A stretch of DNA of 64,000 nucleotides from Taeniopygia guttata (Eukaryota; Chordata; Aves; Passeriformes; Estrildidae). The position numbers were made by a program, and so were the translations under genes. Within the stretch, counting starts at the first letter, position 1. Each line of letters starts with the position of its first letter. The notes beneath the pieces are model-generated. The model made no database searches, was not told the origin of the DNA, and was given only the letters and a program-made list of their open reading frames with translations. Of this stretch, positions 1-11,600 are shown one piece after another. The DNA lies in contig NC_133030.1 of assembly GCF_048771995.1 (NCBI RefSeq), positions 58,374,001-58,438,000 of the forward strand. The letters run 5' to 3'.

Positions 1-2344
1 GACCATGGTACTGCTGTGCCACCTCTCCTGTTCACCATGGGCTGCCACACAGATGGATGTGGGAAATCCAGTGGAAGATCCTAAAAACTGTAAGCTCAGT
101 GGTAAGGTAGCTCCAAGTGAGTTCTTTGCTCAGTCAGTACCCACAGTATTTTAAATAGGCTGTGGTATACTTTATGCCATGTAATATTTTTATGGGTGGG
201 ATTTTTTTCCAGCACTCTGCTCTAGAAGTAATTCCTATTGCTCAACTCTGTGTGCAATTTTGTACTTAAATCGGTTTAATAAATTACGGGATTCCTCAAA
301 ACACTGAAACTCCATTTGTGATCAATGCAAGTTTTGACCACTGCCACTGGGCAGGGATTGTCTCAGAGCAGCATGTTAATAAGCAGAGCTATTTTTTCAC
401 CTTATCTTGATAAGTTTTCTTATGGAAAATACTTTTATATTTATGTGCTATAGTAGTTAAGAAGATGGATAAGAACAGCTGGAGGTTAAATCTTCAAACT
501 TTGAAAATGAGGCTTGATTTAAAAGTGCCTTCATACTCCTTTTACCCCAAGGAAATCAGGTTTATGCTACTTCATCTTCCCATCCTTCTCTCAGCCCTTG
601 TATCCCTCAGTAGCTTTTGAGCCCAGTGGCAATTTCCAACACTTCTGACAGAGGAAAGGGAATCAAAGCAAGTCCCTGCAAGTCACCTGTGGCTGGTTAG
701 GGAGGAGAAACTCAGAGTGGTGCCCCCATCAAATGCCACATATGTGCCCCAGGCTCATACCAAAACCACCAGGACTGATGCCCACGTGGTCTGGCACCAG
801 CTATTGATGGCTTTTCCCATAGGCAGAGGTATTTGCAGGGCATGGAAGAGAGTGGGAGAGGGGCAATGGGTGCTGGGATCAGCATTTTGTAAGGGATGAG
901 CAGATCTGAAGTTATCACAGGAAAGTGGATATAAGGCAGCCCTTAGGGATTCTGGCTCATGGAAGCATGTATTTCCAACAGGCAATATTCTGTTGTCTAT
1001 CTTTTCTGTGGAAATGTTTTGTTGTTGTTTTTTTGGGTTTTTATTTATTATTTTTTTTTCCTCCCCTAAAGGGATCACTCAATCTATCTGGTGGGAAGGG
1101 CAGAGAAAAGAGAGAGCTGCTTGCATTAGAAGTGACGCTGCCCACTCTGGTGGAGGAAAAGGTCTTCACATTTCCACGGATCAGATCCTGCAATTACACA
1201 GCTTTCTTGTTTGGCCAGTTCATCTGCTAAACCTGACACGGAGCCAGAATGCAAACAGGGATTTTTCCCATTACAAAATACCAAATCTATGATAAGCCAC
1301 GCCATGAAAATTCAGTTTTTAAGGAGGTGGGGAGAGAATGAGGGAAACTCCAACTGCTGCTGCAAGATAAGCAATGAGTTTTGCAGGGCTCCTAGAATCT
1401 GTGTCAGGGATGTCATTAAAAAACTCCCTAAGCCAAAGGAGCACTGTGGGAAGAAAAACAACAGAATTTGGGATAGTAAAATTTAAGTAGATGTTTGAAC
1501 ACCAGTTTTAGCCTATGAAACATCTGTGTGATAACTTTGGACACAGCTGGGTAAAGTCAGTAATTGCTACAGAAAGAGGCCTGTGAATATTGTACTTAAC
1601 CTGTGGGTCAGTTCTGCACAGCAATGCAGTGAATATCATTGGTGATCTTGATTATGTTTGTGCTTTTTGCTTAAACTACAAATTCCCCTACTATGAAGGA
1701 CTCAAATCAATCACCTCTTCTGCTTTTCACTACCACCAAGTTGTAGTATTAAAATCTATTTATAGATGGAGTAACAAACATCTTTGAAAGGAGAGTTATA
1801 TACTGACAGCTTGGAAAGAGACTATGCTAGTTTTCTCAAAGATATCCTAAAATAGGATATAGTCTCAAAGATTATTCTTTAAATAGGATATATATATTGT
1901 AATTTATGTATCATTTGCCAAGAGGGACAAGATTGTGATAGCATATATCTATATCTATATCTATATATATACATATATATAGTCTGCAAACTGCAAAGCT
2001 CAGAACTTCAAAAACTAACCAAGAATACAAAGTGACAGAGGCTGAATCACATTTGTTGTTGCAAAGCACAGTGGATTTTACTGCATCCCTAACACTTCTT
2101 ATTTGCCAAAAACTAGACAAAAATCAGAAGCAAACAAATAAGTTCTCTGAATAAATCCTGCATTGTCCCAATTTCATGAGCTGCCATCTAAGCTGCCTGG
2201 CAACCATCCAGGCCTGAATGACATTCCTGGACAAGAAGTAACCCACGCATCCCTTTTGAACTGTCCTCTCCTTGAGCTGCCTTCACCTCCCACCTGGCTG
2301 TCCTGCAGCTATCGATTAAATTTCTTTTAAAGCCCTTTTCTTAC
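1..2344 (-). other. RHOJ: RHOJ intron 1, 5' part (partial)
   Basis: This is the beginning of the first intron of RHOJ, read right to left. It starts at the GT of the donor (complement of 2343-2344; GTAAG spans 2344-2340) and runs off the left edge of the window, so no acceptor is visible. The DNA is AT-rich and unremarkable apart from a short TATC/TA microsatellite near 1.95 kb. I see no second RHOJ exon: the next expected codons of the GTPase domain are not found in any frame here. Open frames in this stretch are short and lack recognisable domains. Confidence 0.85.
1942..1981. repeat. TATC/TA microsatellite
   Basis: An AT-rich simple repeat of about 40 bp, made of ATATCT units followed by TATATA. 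It lies in RHOJ intron 1. It is likely length-polymorphic and has no visible function. Confidence 0.85.
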
Positions 2345-2522
2345 CTGCATAGTGGTCAAACACAGTGGGGACGTACTCCTCTGGGAAGGCATCATTGGCA
2401 TAGCTCATCAGCAAACAGGTTTTCCCAACTGCACCATCCCCAACCACCACGCATTTCAGCATCTTCTTGGTGTTGTTCCTGCTCCCGTCAGTGCAGTTGT
2501 CATTTTCCTCCTTGCAGTTCAT
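2345..2522 (-). CDS. RHOJ: RHOJ coding exon 1 (Rho-family GTPase, N-terminus)
   Basis: First coding exon of RHOJ (TCL), a Cdc42-related membrane GTPase known for endothelial, cytoskeletal and endocytic roles. It encodes 59 codons plus one base, so the splice phase is 1. The residues begin MNCKEEND and run into the Rho core. The P-loop GDGAVGKT is at residues 28-35, with the Mg-binding Thr35 equivalent to Cdc42 Thr17. Switch I begins with PTVFDHYA at residues 52-59, including Thr53 and Tyr58, equivalent to Cdc42 Thr35 and Tyr40. The extension of about 18 residues ahead of the Cdc42 start is typical of RHOJ/RHOQ. ATG at 2522 is the first ATG in this frame; the open frame continues upstream without one. 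The exon ends at 2345 with GCAG|GTAAG. The remaining GTPase core and the lipidated C-terminus lie outside the window. Residues about 6-19 differ from the human protein as I recall it, whereas the core is essentially identical. RHOQ is the main alternative, but the MNCKE start favours RHOJ. Confidence 0.96.
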
Positions 2523-3045
2523 TCTTGCTGCTGCCGCTGCTCTTGCTGCTCCCAGGACTTCCAAGTGCACATGAAGGAAAAATGAAGTGCGATTGTATTG
2601 ACTTTTCCTGAGTTTGGAGAAGGAGGGGGGTGTGGGGAGAGCAGCAAATCTCAAACTCAGGAAATCATACTAATGTTTCCAGGCTGTCACAGCCGCTTCT
2701 AACAGTTACCAGATCAGTCAAGAGGATCATGGAGGTGAATAAATTAAACACACAGAGAGGAATATCATAGAAAAAAAAGAGTGATCTGTCCTTTTTCGTT
2801 TGTCCCAGTCAGGAAATCCTCATTCTGCCCGGCCGTTCCCAGTCTTTATCGCGACTTCAGAAAATATCAGCAGCCTGCGGCTTCGATCTGCGTCTCCCTT
2901 CCTCCAGCCTGGCCGCAGGAACCAGGGATTCCTGTTAAATCCACTCCATTTTCCATTTCATTTCTACATGGAGCAGAGTCTGGAGGTTTTTAATGGAGTT
3001 TTTCCTTTCTTTCCCCAGCTTGCTGTGTGTCAGGAAATCATGGGT
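2523..3045 (-). promoter_or_regulatory. RHOJ: RHOJ 5'UTR and proximal upstream region
   Basis: DNA immediately upstream of the RHOJ start. It is not a strong CpG island: CpGs are few, mostly around 2830-2910. No TATA box can be placed with confidence. The decamer TCAGGAAATC occurs three times on the plus strand, at 2657-2666, 2809-2818 and 3030-3039, and contains an ETS-type GGAA core. RHOJ is known to be expressed in endothelium and ETS factors act there, so an ETS-responsive promoter is plausible, but this is inference. The transcription start site cannot be read from the sequence. Confidence 0.5.
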
Positions 3046-4240
3046 TTCCTGCTGAATTCCATATTAGGATCAGTGGGCTTGTGAAGGGCTGCAAACAATG
3101 GGAGCTCTGTGTGTATTTGTACTTTGGAGGAACTCTGCCAGGACATGGAGAAAGGAAAACACTAGAGGTCCCCCTGCAGAATGAAGTTTTTTAGGCTCTC
3201 TGCTCCATCCAGCTGCTCTCTGGGCTGCCGGCCCCAGCGAGGAGGATTTGGGAGAATTCGGAATATGAGAGTGCTGGAGATGCACGGCCAGGCTGCGAGC
3301 TCTGCCCCTGTCCCAGGGATTCCTGCTGACCCCAGACACGACCTCCTCTCATTTCAAATAGGTGTTTTCTCCCATTTCGGAAAGGTGGAGAAGCAGAGAG
3401 GAAGTATAGTGGCTAGATAATGTCAGCTTTCTGTCTCTATAGCTCTTTAAAGTGTTTGTTATAAAGAATAAATAACTGATTTTTCAGTTCACGCACTCAG
3501 AAAGTTTCCCTCGATTTTCCCCTCATCCCCCCTCTTTCAAAAAGGACAGATTTTCCCCTCCTAATGTAAAGATGTAAACACAGACAGAGACAATAAAGTA
3601 GAATTAAGAGTTAAAGAAATTTAAAAATTAAACAAACAAACAAACAACCCCTTGTATAGCAGTCTGTGAAAAACCAGCTTTTAACTGCATGATTCCTGCC
3701 CCCTTCTCTGGTTTGTTCCAGTGCTTCACGTGCCTCCTAAGTCTTCTCCCCATTTAAATACACAACAATCCACATGTACACAAAGGGCAAAACTTTCCGC
3801 TCCTTGCACAGGAAAGATTTTGCAATTTCCAGCAGAAACGGGCCAGACATTGACACAAACCCCAGTGCAGCAGCCCAGCACATCCTGCTGGCTGCATTTC
3901 CCCTCCACGAGGCTGGAAAGCTTTGAGAGGGGGAAACACCCCCCTGCTGGCACTGCACCGGTGATAAACACTTCCCCTGCCCTGCTCACACCTGGTGAGA
4001 GATAAATGCCCAAAAGTACACACATGTGCACACCTGGAAGTGCAAAGAGCAACTCAGCCTTAGAAAGGAAATCTTTTAGCCCCAAACTGTAAGAGTAAGG
4101 ACAAACACAGCCATAACGATAGAAGTCTGTAGCCCCAAAATGTGTGTCCTTCAACCTCCCCTGGACAGGCTAAGTCTGTCAGAGCTCTTCAATGATCTAC
4201 CTGTGCTGGATCAGCTCTGGACACCTTCCCAAGAGGTGCT
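3046..4240. other. Intergenic sequence upstream of RHOJ
   Basis: Unique-looking DNA without a supported gene. It contains a short AAAC microsatellite at about 3631-3648 and several pyrimidine-rich tracts. Open frames of 60-142 codons on both strands at 3.7-4.15 kb have no domain and no splice logic, and I regard them as chance. Confidence 0.6.
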
Positions 4241-4390
4241 AGAATTATAGAATCCTGTAATAGTTTGGGTTAGATGGAAGCTCAAAGATCATCTAGTCCT
4301 AATCCCCCTGCCATGGGCCACCTTCCACTAGACCAGGTTTCTCCCAGCCCCCTCCAACCTGGCCTTGAACACTTCAGGGGATGGAGGATG
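4241..4390 (-). mobile_element. CR1 LINE 3' fragment
   Basis: In the reverse orientation this reads as the 3' end of an avian CR1 retrotransposon. The hallmarks are TAGTTTGGGTTAGATGGAAG, then ATCATCTAGTCC, CCTGCCATGGGCCACCTTCC, and CTGGCCTTGAACACTTCAGG. It is 5'-truncated, as is usual for CR1, and has no coding capacity left. Confidence 0.9.
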
Positions 4391-5360
4391 GATAAAACAT
4401 GTGAGCAAGGCTTGTCTGTTCACCTGGAGAGCCCCAGGGAGCTCTGTTTGCTGCCTCTAACCAGGATCTTGGTCATTCAGTAATTTGTGACCTTCCCCTC
4501 GTCCTTTCCCCCTCCCTGCTGCTAACAGGGAGCTGAGCAGGCAGTGTTAGGCCCAGCATCACACCCGCCATCAGAGGCATCACTAAAGTGTTTCCCAGAG
4601 TTAGGAGATCAGGTGCATCCTCCTAGCTTCAAACTGCAGCCCAAGGCTCAGCTTCATCCAAGAAAAACTGTGAGCTCTGGGTATCAGGGCCTTCATTCTC
4701 CAAGCATTAGTTCCACCATCAGCAACCTGGCTGGGCCATCCTGAGGGGCAGCACACGTTGCAGGGATTTAGTCTTTGAGCTTATTTCTGGTTGTCATCAA
4801 GGTCAAACTCCAAGCTTGTGCTGTGTTTAGTGGCTGTGCAGCTGAGTAGGTACCAGCACCCTGATCCCCTCTGTGCCTTTGCTTACTAGCCTGGTGACCT
4901 GGTGGGGAAAGTTTGCCAGATGTGTAAGTGCATGCTGTTGTAAGGTAACTGCAGAGCCAGAGGAAGAAAAACATTCCAACAATTCATGGTTCAGTTTCCT
5001 ACTGCATCTATCAGGCAAAAGCAAAAGCTGCCTTGCTTCCCATTTTACACTGGCATAATCTATCTGCGAGCTTCTTTCAACATCAGACATACTCCAGTTA
5101 AGGCAAGATTTAATGCTAATTGGGCCAGATTTAGGCCTGCAACAAAATCCCCATGGCTCATTCCTCCCTGATCATAAAGCTGGGCAAGTCCCAGCAGGAC
5201 TGTGCCCACATCCTCTTCTTTTGCAAGAGGTTAAATGATGAAATTTCATTGCTGTTTTTCCTAGAGGATTAAAGTGATTTTATTCTCTCTTCCCCTTTAA
5301 AAAAAGGATCTTCCAAATTTTAAAGGTTTTCTCATGCTATTAAGGGGCTGAACTGGAGGA
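4391..5360. other. Intergenic sequence, no gene seen
   Basis: No repeat family, exon or RNA gene is recognisable in this stretch. The open frames of 60-87 codons on both strands overlap each other and lack protein-family features. Confidence 0.55.
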
Positions 5361-5622
5361 TCATAGAATCAGAAAATCCCAAAATCATTAAGGTTGGAAA
5401 AAATGTCCAAGGTCATTGAGTCCAACCTTTGCTCTATTATCACACATCAAGTGTGATAATGCCTCATCCAATGACGTAAGTGCCACATCCAATCATTTCT
5501 GAACACTTCCATGGGTGGTGACTCCACCACCTCCCTGGATAGCCCATTCCAATGTTGGACCATCCTTTCAAGGGAGAAATTCTTCCTGAAATCCTTAGGT
5601 CTTCACAGACCCTTCCAATTCT
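5361..5622 (-). mobile_element. CR1 LINE 3' fragment (diverged subfamily)
   Basis: Begins with TCATAGAATC and continues with CATTAAGGTTGGAAAAAATG and GTCATTGAGTCCAACC. Downstream lie GAACACTTCCATGGGTGGTG, ACTCCACCACCTCCCTGG and CCCATTCCAATG. These are the reverse complement of a CR1 3' region from a different subfamily than the copy at 4.2 kb. It is 5'-truncated and non-coding. Confidence 0.9.
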
Positions 5623-8382
5623 AAGCTCTGATGCATGGGACACTTTGTTGGGGACCAGTTTTAGTTAAAAATGCATCAATAAAAGGCCTTATATCCCTCA
5701 GAGTGAATAATGGAAGTGCAGCTGTGAAGCCAGAGCCTAAATAATGGATATCCAGGAAAAAATAACAGGAGGAGTTTATCTTGAATGTGAAAGAAGGCTG
5801 ACATCTGACCTGCAAAACTCAAACTCAGTGCTACAACTTTGCTTTACCTATATAGGTGATATGTGCAGCTTTAGAGGAGATACGATAAAGTTATAAAACA
5901 AGAATTGTATCCAGATTGAAAACACATGTTCTTTTTAATCTCATGACTTTATCTCAGTTTGGCAACATTTAGATCAGCTGGATCAAAACATTTTAAAAGC
6001 TGGTTTAGTTTTAGCAAAGTTTGATCACATTCTTTTACACCCCTTTACTCAGGGGACTGAGAGAGTGTTTAGCCCTCTGTTACTCTGGGGTTGTTTTTTA
6101 CTTATCAAGTTGGCTCTGACTTTGCTGTGTGAATTAACAGGTCAGACTTGTCATCTAGCAGTCTGGCAAAGTTTGAGGCAATCCTGTTCCATGTTACAGA
6201 AGATTTGTTAACCTGCAAATGGCAAGTGGCAATTCTGTAGGTTAAGCTGACCCTTCTGCACTGCTGTGCAAGTTTCAGCTCCCCTAAGAGCACTTCTGAA
6301 CAATGGAACTGCCTTCAAGCCCCAGTCTGGAAGCCACTGGGTTATTGGTAAATTGGTAATCATTAGCAAATGTCAGAGAGGTCTAATGATTTTCTAGATC
6401 CAGGGCTTTTTTTTTTTTTTTCTATTTCACTAATCAGATTAGAATTGGTCAGATTTTTCACAAGATTTCAATCATTACCATCTCACAAACCCAATAAGAG
6501 CAGGATGGTTACAAGCCACAGCTTGGGAAGATGTGTCTGAAGAAAAAAAAAAACCAACGTAAAGCCAACTAGTCTGAATGCTTGGAAATCTTGTTTAAAT
6601 ATGTGTGGTTCTCGGGTATCCAGCCCAGTTTGTTTCCCACTGATTTTACAAGTTTCTAGCCAAGGGCACCACAGCACAAACAGACCTGGGCAGGTGGAGT
6701 GAAGATGAGCACTGTGGAGTGAAGATGTCACCTGAGGCACTTTCTAGCCAAGTTTCTCAGGCAATCTCCAGTCTCTGCTCTAGATGAAGTGCCTCTGACC
6801 TTTTGTTAATTAATGGATTTACTGGCAGCAGATCTATTCCTCAGGCTGCAGAGTATCTCCAGCTCCCATGTGTTGTGGGGATGCATCACCTTCATCTTCA
6901 TCAGCACAGGTCAGACAGGGGTGCCTGGCCCTGCTCCCTTGGGGATTAGCAAGTTCAAAGCTGGTACAAAAAATTTTGGTGAAAAGATCTGCAGAACATG
7001 AAGGACTTGCAAATTTTTAAATTAGCTCTGCAATTAGCAATATATTGGCCAATTAACTCTACTCTGTACTTCTGTGCAGGCTTACAGGAGGAAAAAAGGG
7101 ATGATGCTCTGTCCTGCTCTCCCTGCTCTCTTTCCCTGGCCAGCCTGCCATTCCCACGTTTCTCCAGTGCCTCCTGAAATGCAGTGGTCTCACTCTGTGC
7201 AATCTTATGAGTTTAAAACCTGACAGTCAGAGCAATGCTCTGCATTAAGTGTTTTCCTCACCAGACCTGACTGATTTTAAGGAGTCTTATTCTTCCTTAT
7301 GTCTTGTTCTCCTAAATCCTCTCCTGGCCTAAACCAAGCAGATCTGCCTCTACATTCTCACGCTTAAGAAGCTCCCCAGGGCTGGGGATTTAGAAGGTGA
7401 TAGCACTGCTGTGAAGCTTTTCTCCCCATGCCTTGCTGCTAGAAATAGACACATTCAGCCACTCTCCTTCCACCTACCAGTGTTGATGAGGAAATGAAGT
7501 TTCTGGCACTACTGAACTGTAAATTGATTTCAGGCAAATCTTCTCACATTTTTCTTATCCTTTGTCTAATCTGTTTAGGTTTTGAGTTTTTTTTAGGGCA
7601 GGAATTGTGTTGGTATTGGACTTAACATAGAAAAACTATATTAAGCTTAACTGTTAACTGTTCTGCTCAAAACCAAGTTTCTCTGGCCATCAAATTCAGG
7701 ACCTTGCCTGGACTATGTTGTTGTAAGAGCCAGCCTTTTGCAGTAAAAAAAATCTTTGGGACTTTAAGACATCCCCACAGTCACCATATCTCTCACCTCC
7801 AGTCTTAGATATTGGGGTGGCTCCTGTTTGTTCTAGGGTTGTCTGGATGGCCCTTCACATTGTGCTAGGATTTAATTAAATGAGAGCATTTTATCTTTAT
7901 TCCCTCCATCCTCTCTCCCCCTTTCTTTCTGTCAGCCCCATTCATCAGCCTCCCACCCCAGTAAAGTGCTCACTGAGACCTCAAGTGAATTTGATATATT
8001 CAAAAGCAGAAGCAGCAAATTCAGGGGAAAAAAAAGTGTGTGGGGAAGGCAGTTTTTTACTGGGCAGACAGTGATCCCTGTTACCTGATTCTGCATCCCT
8101 GGCTGCAGACAGTGCCCTGTGTGTGTCACCCTCCCCCCAGCTGGTGGTACTTATCCAGAGTCTGCATTTCCAGCAGTTTTCTGTTCATAGGTATTTGAAT
8201 TTGGGCTTTGAGGATGAGTTTTCCTTGGAGGTGTGAGAGTTCCCTCTGGATACTGGAATATCGACACCTGGTGCATATTCTCCCTGTTTGTATCAGAATT
8301 CTCTCATTTCCTTCCAGAAAATCACTGGCTGTTGCTTCTGCCTTGTCTGCTTTCTGGTTTTGTTCATCCATGGCTGTCTCAT
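5623..8382. other. Intergenic sequence, no gene seen
   Basis: AT-rich non-coding DNA with short A and T runs near 6405-6420 and 6543-6552. No exon with convincing splice sites, no RNA gene and no mobile element can be recognised. Confidence 0.5.
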
Positions 8383-8624
8383 TTCTCTTCTCTTCTCTTC
8401 TCTTCTCTTCTCTTCTCTTCTCTTCTCTTCTCTTCTCTTCTCTTCTCTTCTCTTCTCTTCTCTTCTCTTCTCTTCTCTTCTCTTCTCTTCTCTTCTCTTC
8501 TCTTCTCTTCTCTTCTCTTCTCTTCTCTTCTCTTCTCTTCTCTCTTCTCTTCTCTTCTCTTCTCTTCTCTTCTCTTCTCTTCTCTTCTCTTCTCTTCTCT
8601 TCTCTTCTCTTCTCTTCTCTTCTC
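8383..8624. repeat. TCTTC pentanucleotide microsatellite
   Basis: About 48 tandem copies of TCTTC (AAGAG class on the other strand), with a single phase slip near 8541 where TCTTC is interrupted by an extra TC. The tract is pure homopyrimidine on the plus strand. The long open frames seen in all three plus frames (SLLFS repeats) and on the minus strand (KRREE repeats) are the trivial consequence of a five-base repeat lacking stop codons, and are not genes. Confidence 0.98.
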
Positions 8625-11600
8625 CCTTCAACAAAAGTTGTTTACCTCTCCCTGTCACAGTGGGGAGAAGTGGACTTAGGTAAGAATTCAGCCTGGGATT
8701 AGCATAGCAGAAAAAAACATCACTTCAGGCAATTTCTTTCTCCCTACCTATGATGTTTTCCATAGAGATTTTTTTCCCCCCTAAATTACATTTATTTTAG
8801 GCTGAGCAGTACAGCAGGAGGTTAAACAAAGAGAAACCTCATCTATGCCTCTTCTGCATCTTGAAATGGCATTTGCCTCTGCTGATGGTGGACTGCTGGG
8901 AATGTAAAAGGGCTGCAATCAGGAAATCAAGCAGCATTGAGGGCACCAACATTGTGATCAATTAGCACCGTGTGTGCAGGTACTCAGTGAAGTTATTACA
9001 GGGACAAATCTGTTTTTTTCACCTCTGAGTAATGCTTGGGACATAATCTGCAATTTCTTTAAAAGCAGAGAATCTTCCCCAAGTTAGATGGGTCCAAATG
9101 TAATGTTTCCAATGGGGGAAGAGGTTCGTGTCTAAAAACATGCCAGCTGGAGTCTGTAGGTTTTCAGCTTCCCCCTTTCCAGCCCAAATTGCCAAGCTGG
9201 CTTTATCGTTGAAATGAACACACGTCTGATTCATAAAACATTCATGCAGAGTTTTTACTCTCTTGGAAAGAAGGAAGCAGGCTGCTTCCAGGAAGGGAAT
9301 GTGCTTTTTTGCTTCAGAAGGTTGCTGCTGCCTCCACAATCCAGGAGCAGGCAGACAGGAGGAGAACCAAGGTGGCAAGCAAAGGGATGTCACAGTTTTT
9401 GTGCTGTGTCTCCTTGCTGAGCCTATTCTCAGCAGAGTCCAGTGCCAAAGCACTGCAATGAGGCCCAGGAGCATCATTTCCAAACCTGCTGCTCAGACTG
9501 GCTCAGGTGGAGTGGATCATCCAAGTAAAGCCCTTATCTCATGAGTGAAATAGGAATGAGCAATGCTTCCTTTTTTCTGTCTATTTGTACTGCTGATCTT
9601 CAGGGCAGGGACCAGCTCTTGCCTTGTCTGAAGGGTGTGGGCCCGTGACACAACTAAACCAACTCCAGAAGGTACTTGGTCTAACCTGAAAATGAGCTTT
9701 ATAAAGGAGAAAATGCATAGAAAACTCTTCTGCTCTCTTTTCCCCCTTTGCATTTGTTTTCTGCAGGTTGACGTGCCCCAGCTCACTATAGGGACAGCTT
9801 GATTTTCCACAAGTGATGAGAATTATGGGAGAAGTGCTGGCATCAGCAGGTTACTTTGCTCTTTTTGTAGGAATTGGAGGCTTTATTTGCACTGCCAAAT
9901 CACCCTCTTGCTTTAAAGGTGTGTGGGTGTGGTGGTAAAACGAGTGAGGAACGTGAGCACTCTACCTAGGCTGCTGAAATGTCTAAAAATCACATGAGGC
10001 TTAAGGTTAAGGCCTTAGGTCAAAGCCTCAGGACCTACAAATAGCTGAGCATACAATGGAAGGGGTGGGGAGAAGTGGAAAATAGTCAGAAGCAGCGCTT
10101 TTGCTGCAGGTAATGCAGCTGTCAGTGTACCTGTGCTGATGGGAGTGGTTTGTGTGTGGCAGGACCTGCAGACACACCATGCCGGGCATTCAGGGCACAC
10201 TCAGGCTGAGTGAGAAACTCTTCACCCATCTGTGCCTCCTCTTTCTGGCTCATTCCTTCTCTGAGAGGGTGCTGGCATCTCTCAGGAGGAAGCTCTGCTG
10301 ATTCAGCAGTGAAATTCAGGCAAAATGTCTGCTGGGGGATCTGTGGCTGCTGAATCCTGTGAGTGGTGCTGTGCCCTGCACTGGCTGCAATCAGCTGAGG
10401 CAGCCCCATGAATCTTTCAGGGGTCAGGGCTCCCTTTCCCTGCTCCCTGTTCTCCCACAGTGGCACATTAATGTCAAATGAGCCTGGCTGAACATTAGCC
10501 ACCATCTCAGAGCTCTCTGGGTTTGCTCCCAATGCCTGCCAGTGAATAGGTTATTTTCCTTAGTTATATAAGTGGGTTATTTTCCTTAGTTTAGGAGCAG
10601 TTGGGACCATCCTGTCTTCATGGCACTGGTGATACCTCTGGAGATTTAGGGGGCAAAATTGACTCCTAAGATTTTCCAGTTTTGCTTGATAAAACAAATA
10701 TGATGTAGATGACAACTACAGTGAATATTATATGGATCCATTCCCGGTGAAATATTATTGACTGTGTTTAACTCCAACGTAATTTTTCTACTGTTCTTAG
10801 GAGATATTTGGTAATAGTCAGATACAGGTTGCTGTTGTTACAGCAAACGTTTAGAAAGTGGTCAGGATGAACACTTTTCTTTCTTGTCTCTCTGATTTGC
10901 ACCCTGCAGGCATCAGACCTGATTATTTGGGTTGTATTGGGATGAACTCTGAATTTTCTGATATTCAGAGAGAACATAATTTCTCCTCCTTGCCTGTGGT
11001 AGGGGATTTTGGGCAGAGGTCTCTGTGCCCTCTCTCAAGAGGGGATCAGTACAGTGTAGAGATGAACACACATCTCAAACCAAGTGGCTTTATTTCACAA
11101 ATGAAGCAAAATATTAGAGAAACAGACTTGAAGACAACAAGCAGCTGATGAGCATCAGTAATTTACACTTCAGACTTCTGTGATGGATTGTGCTCATCAC
11201 TGGTAGGAGCAGAACAGCCCCCAGTTTTCCTGCAGGCAATCTGGAGACACAGCCTGATCTCAGTAGGCATCATCCAGTAGAACATTTCCTTGGAAAAGCT
11301 TTTCCCAAAGCCCACGATGCTCATGTGAGCCCTGTGACCATGTGCTGGCCTGGATTTGCCCAAGTCTCAGTGTCCTTTTGTCACACACTCCTGTCTTTTT
11401 CCACCTGGGCACCCAAGCATCCTGAGAGCACAGGGCTCAGAAATCCCATCCTGGTCACACCCTCCAGAGCAATTCCTCCTTATCCCCTGGCCCACAGGGC
11501 TCGTGAGGGTGGTGAAGCACAGCCAAGCTCCCACACTCAGTCCTGAGCTCACCAGCCTTCATCACCATCATCAGCTGAGCCAGGGAACCCACATGGCAGA

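Noticed and set aside
2523..2654. N-terminally extended RHOJ from an upstream start at 2654
   Set aside because: The codon at 2654 on the minus strand is TTG, not ATG. There is no in-frame ATG upstream before MNCKE, which matches the known RHOJ start.
8208..8702. Leucine/serine/phenylalanine-rich proteins, and Arg/Glu/Lys-rich protein on the minus strand, over the 8.4 kb repeat
   Set aside because: They are translations of a TCTTC microsatellite, open in every plus frame. No start context, domain or splicing supports a gene.
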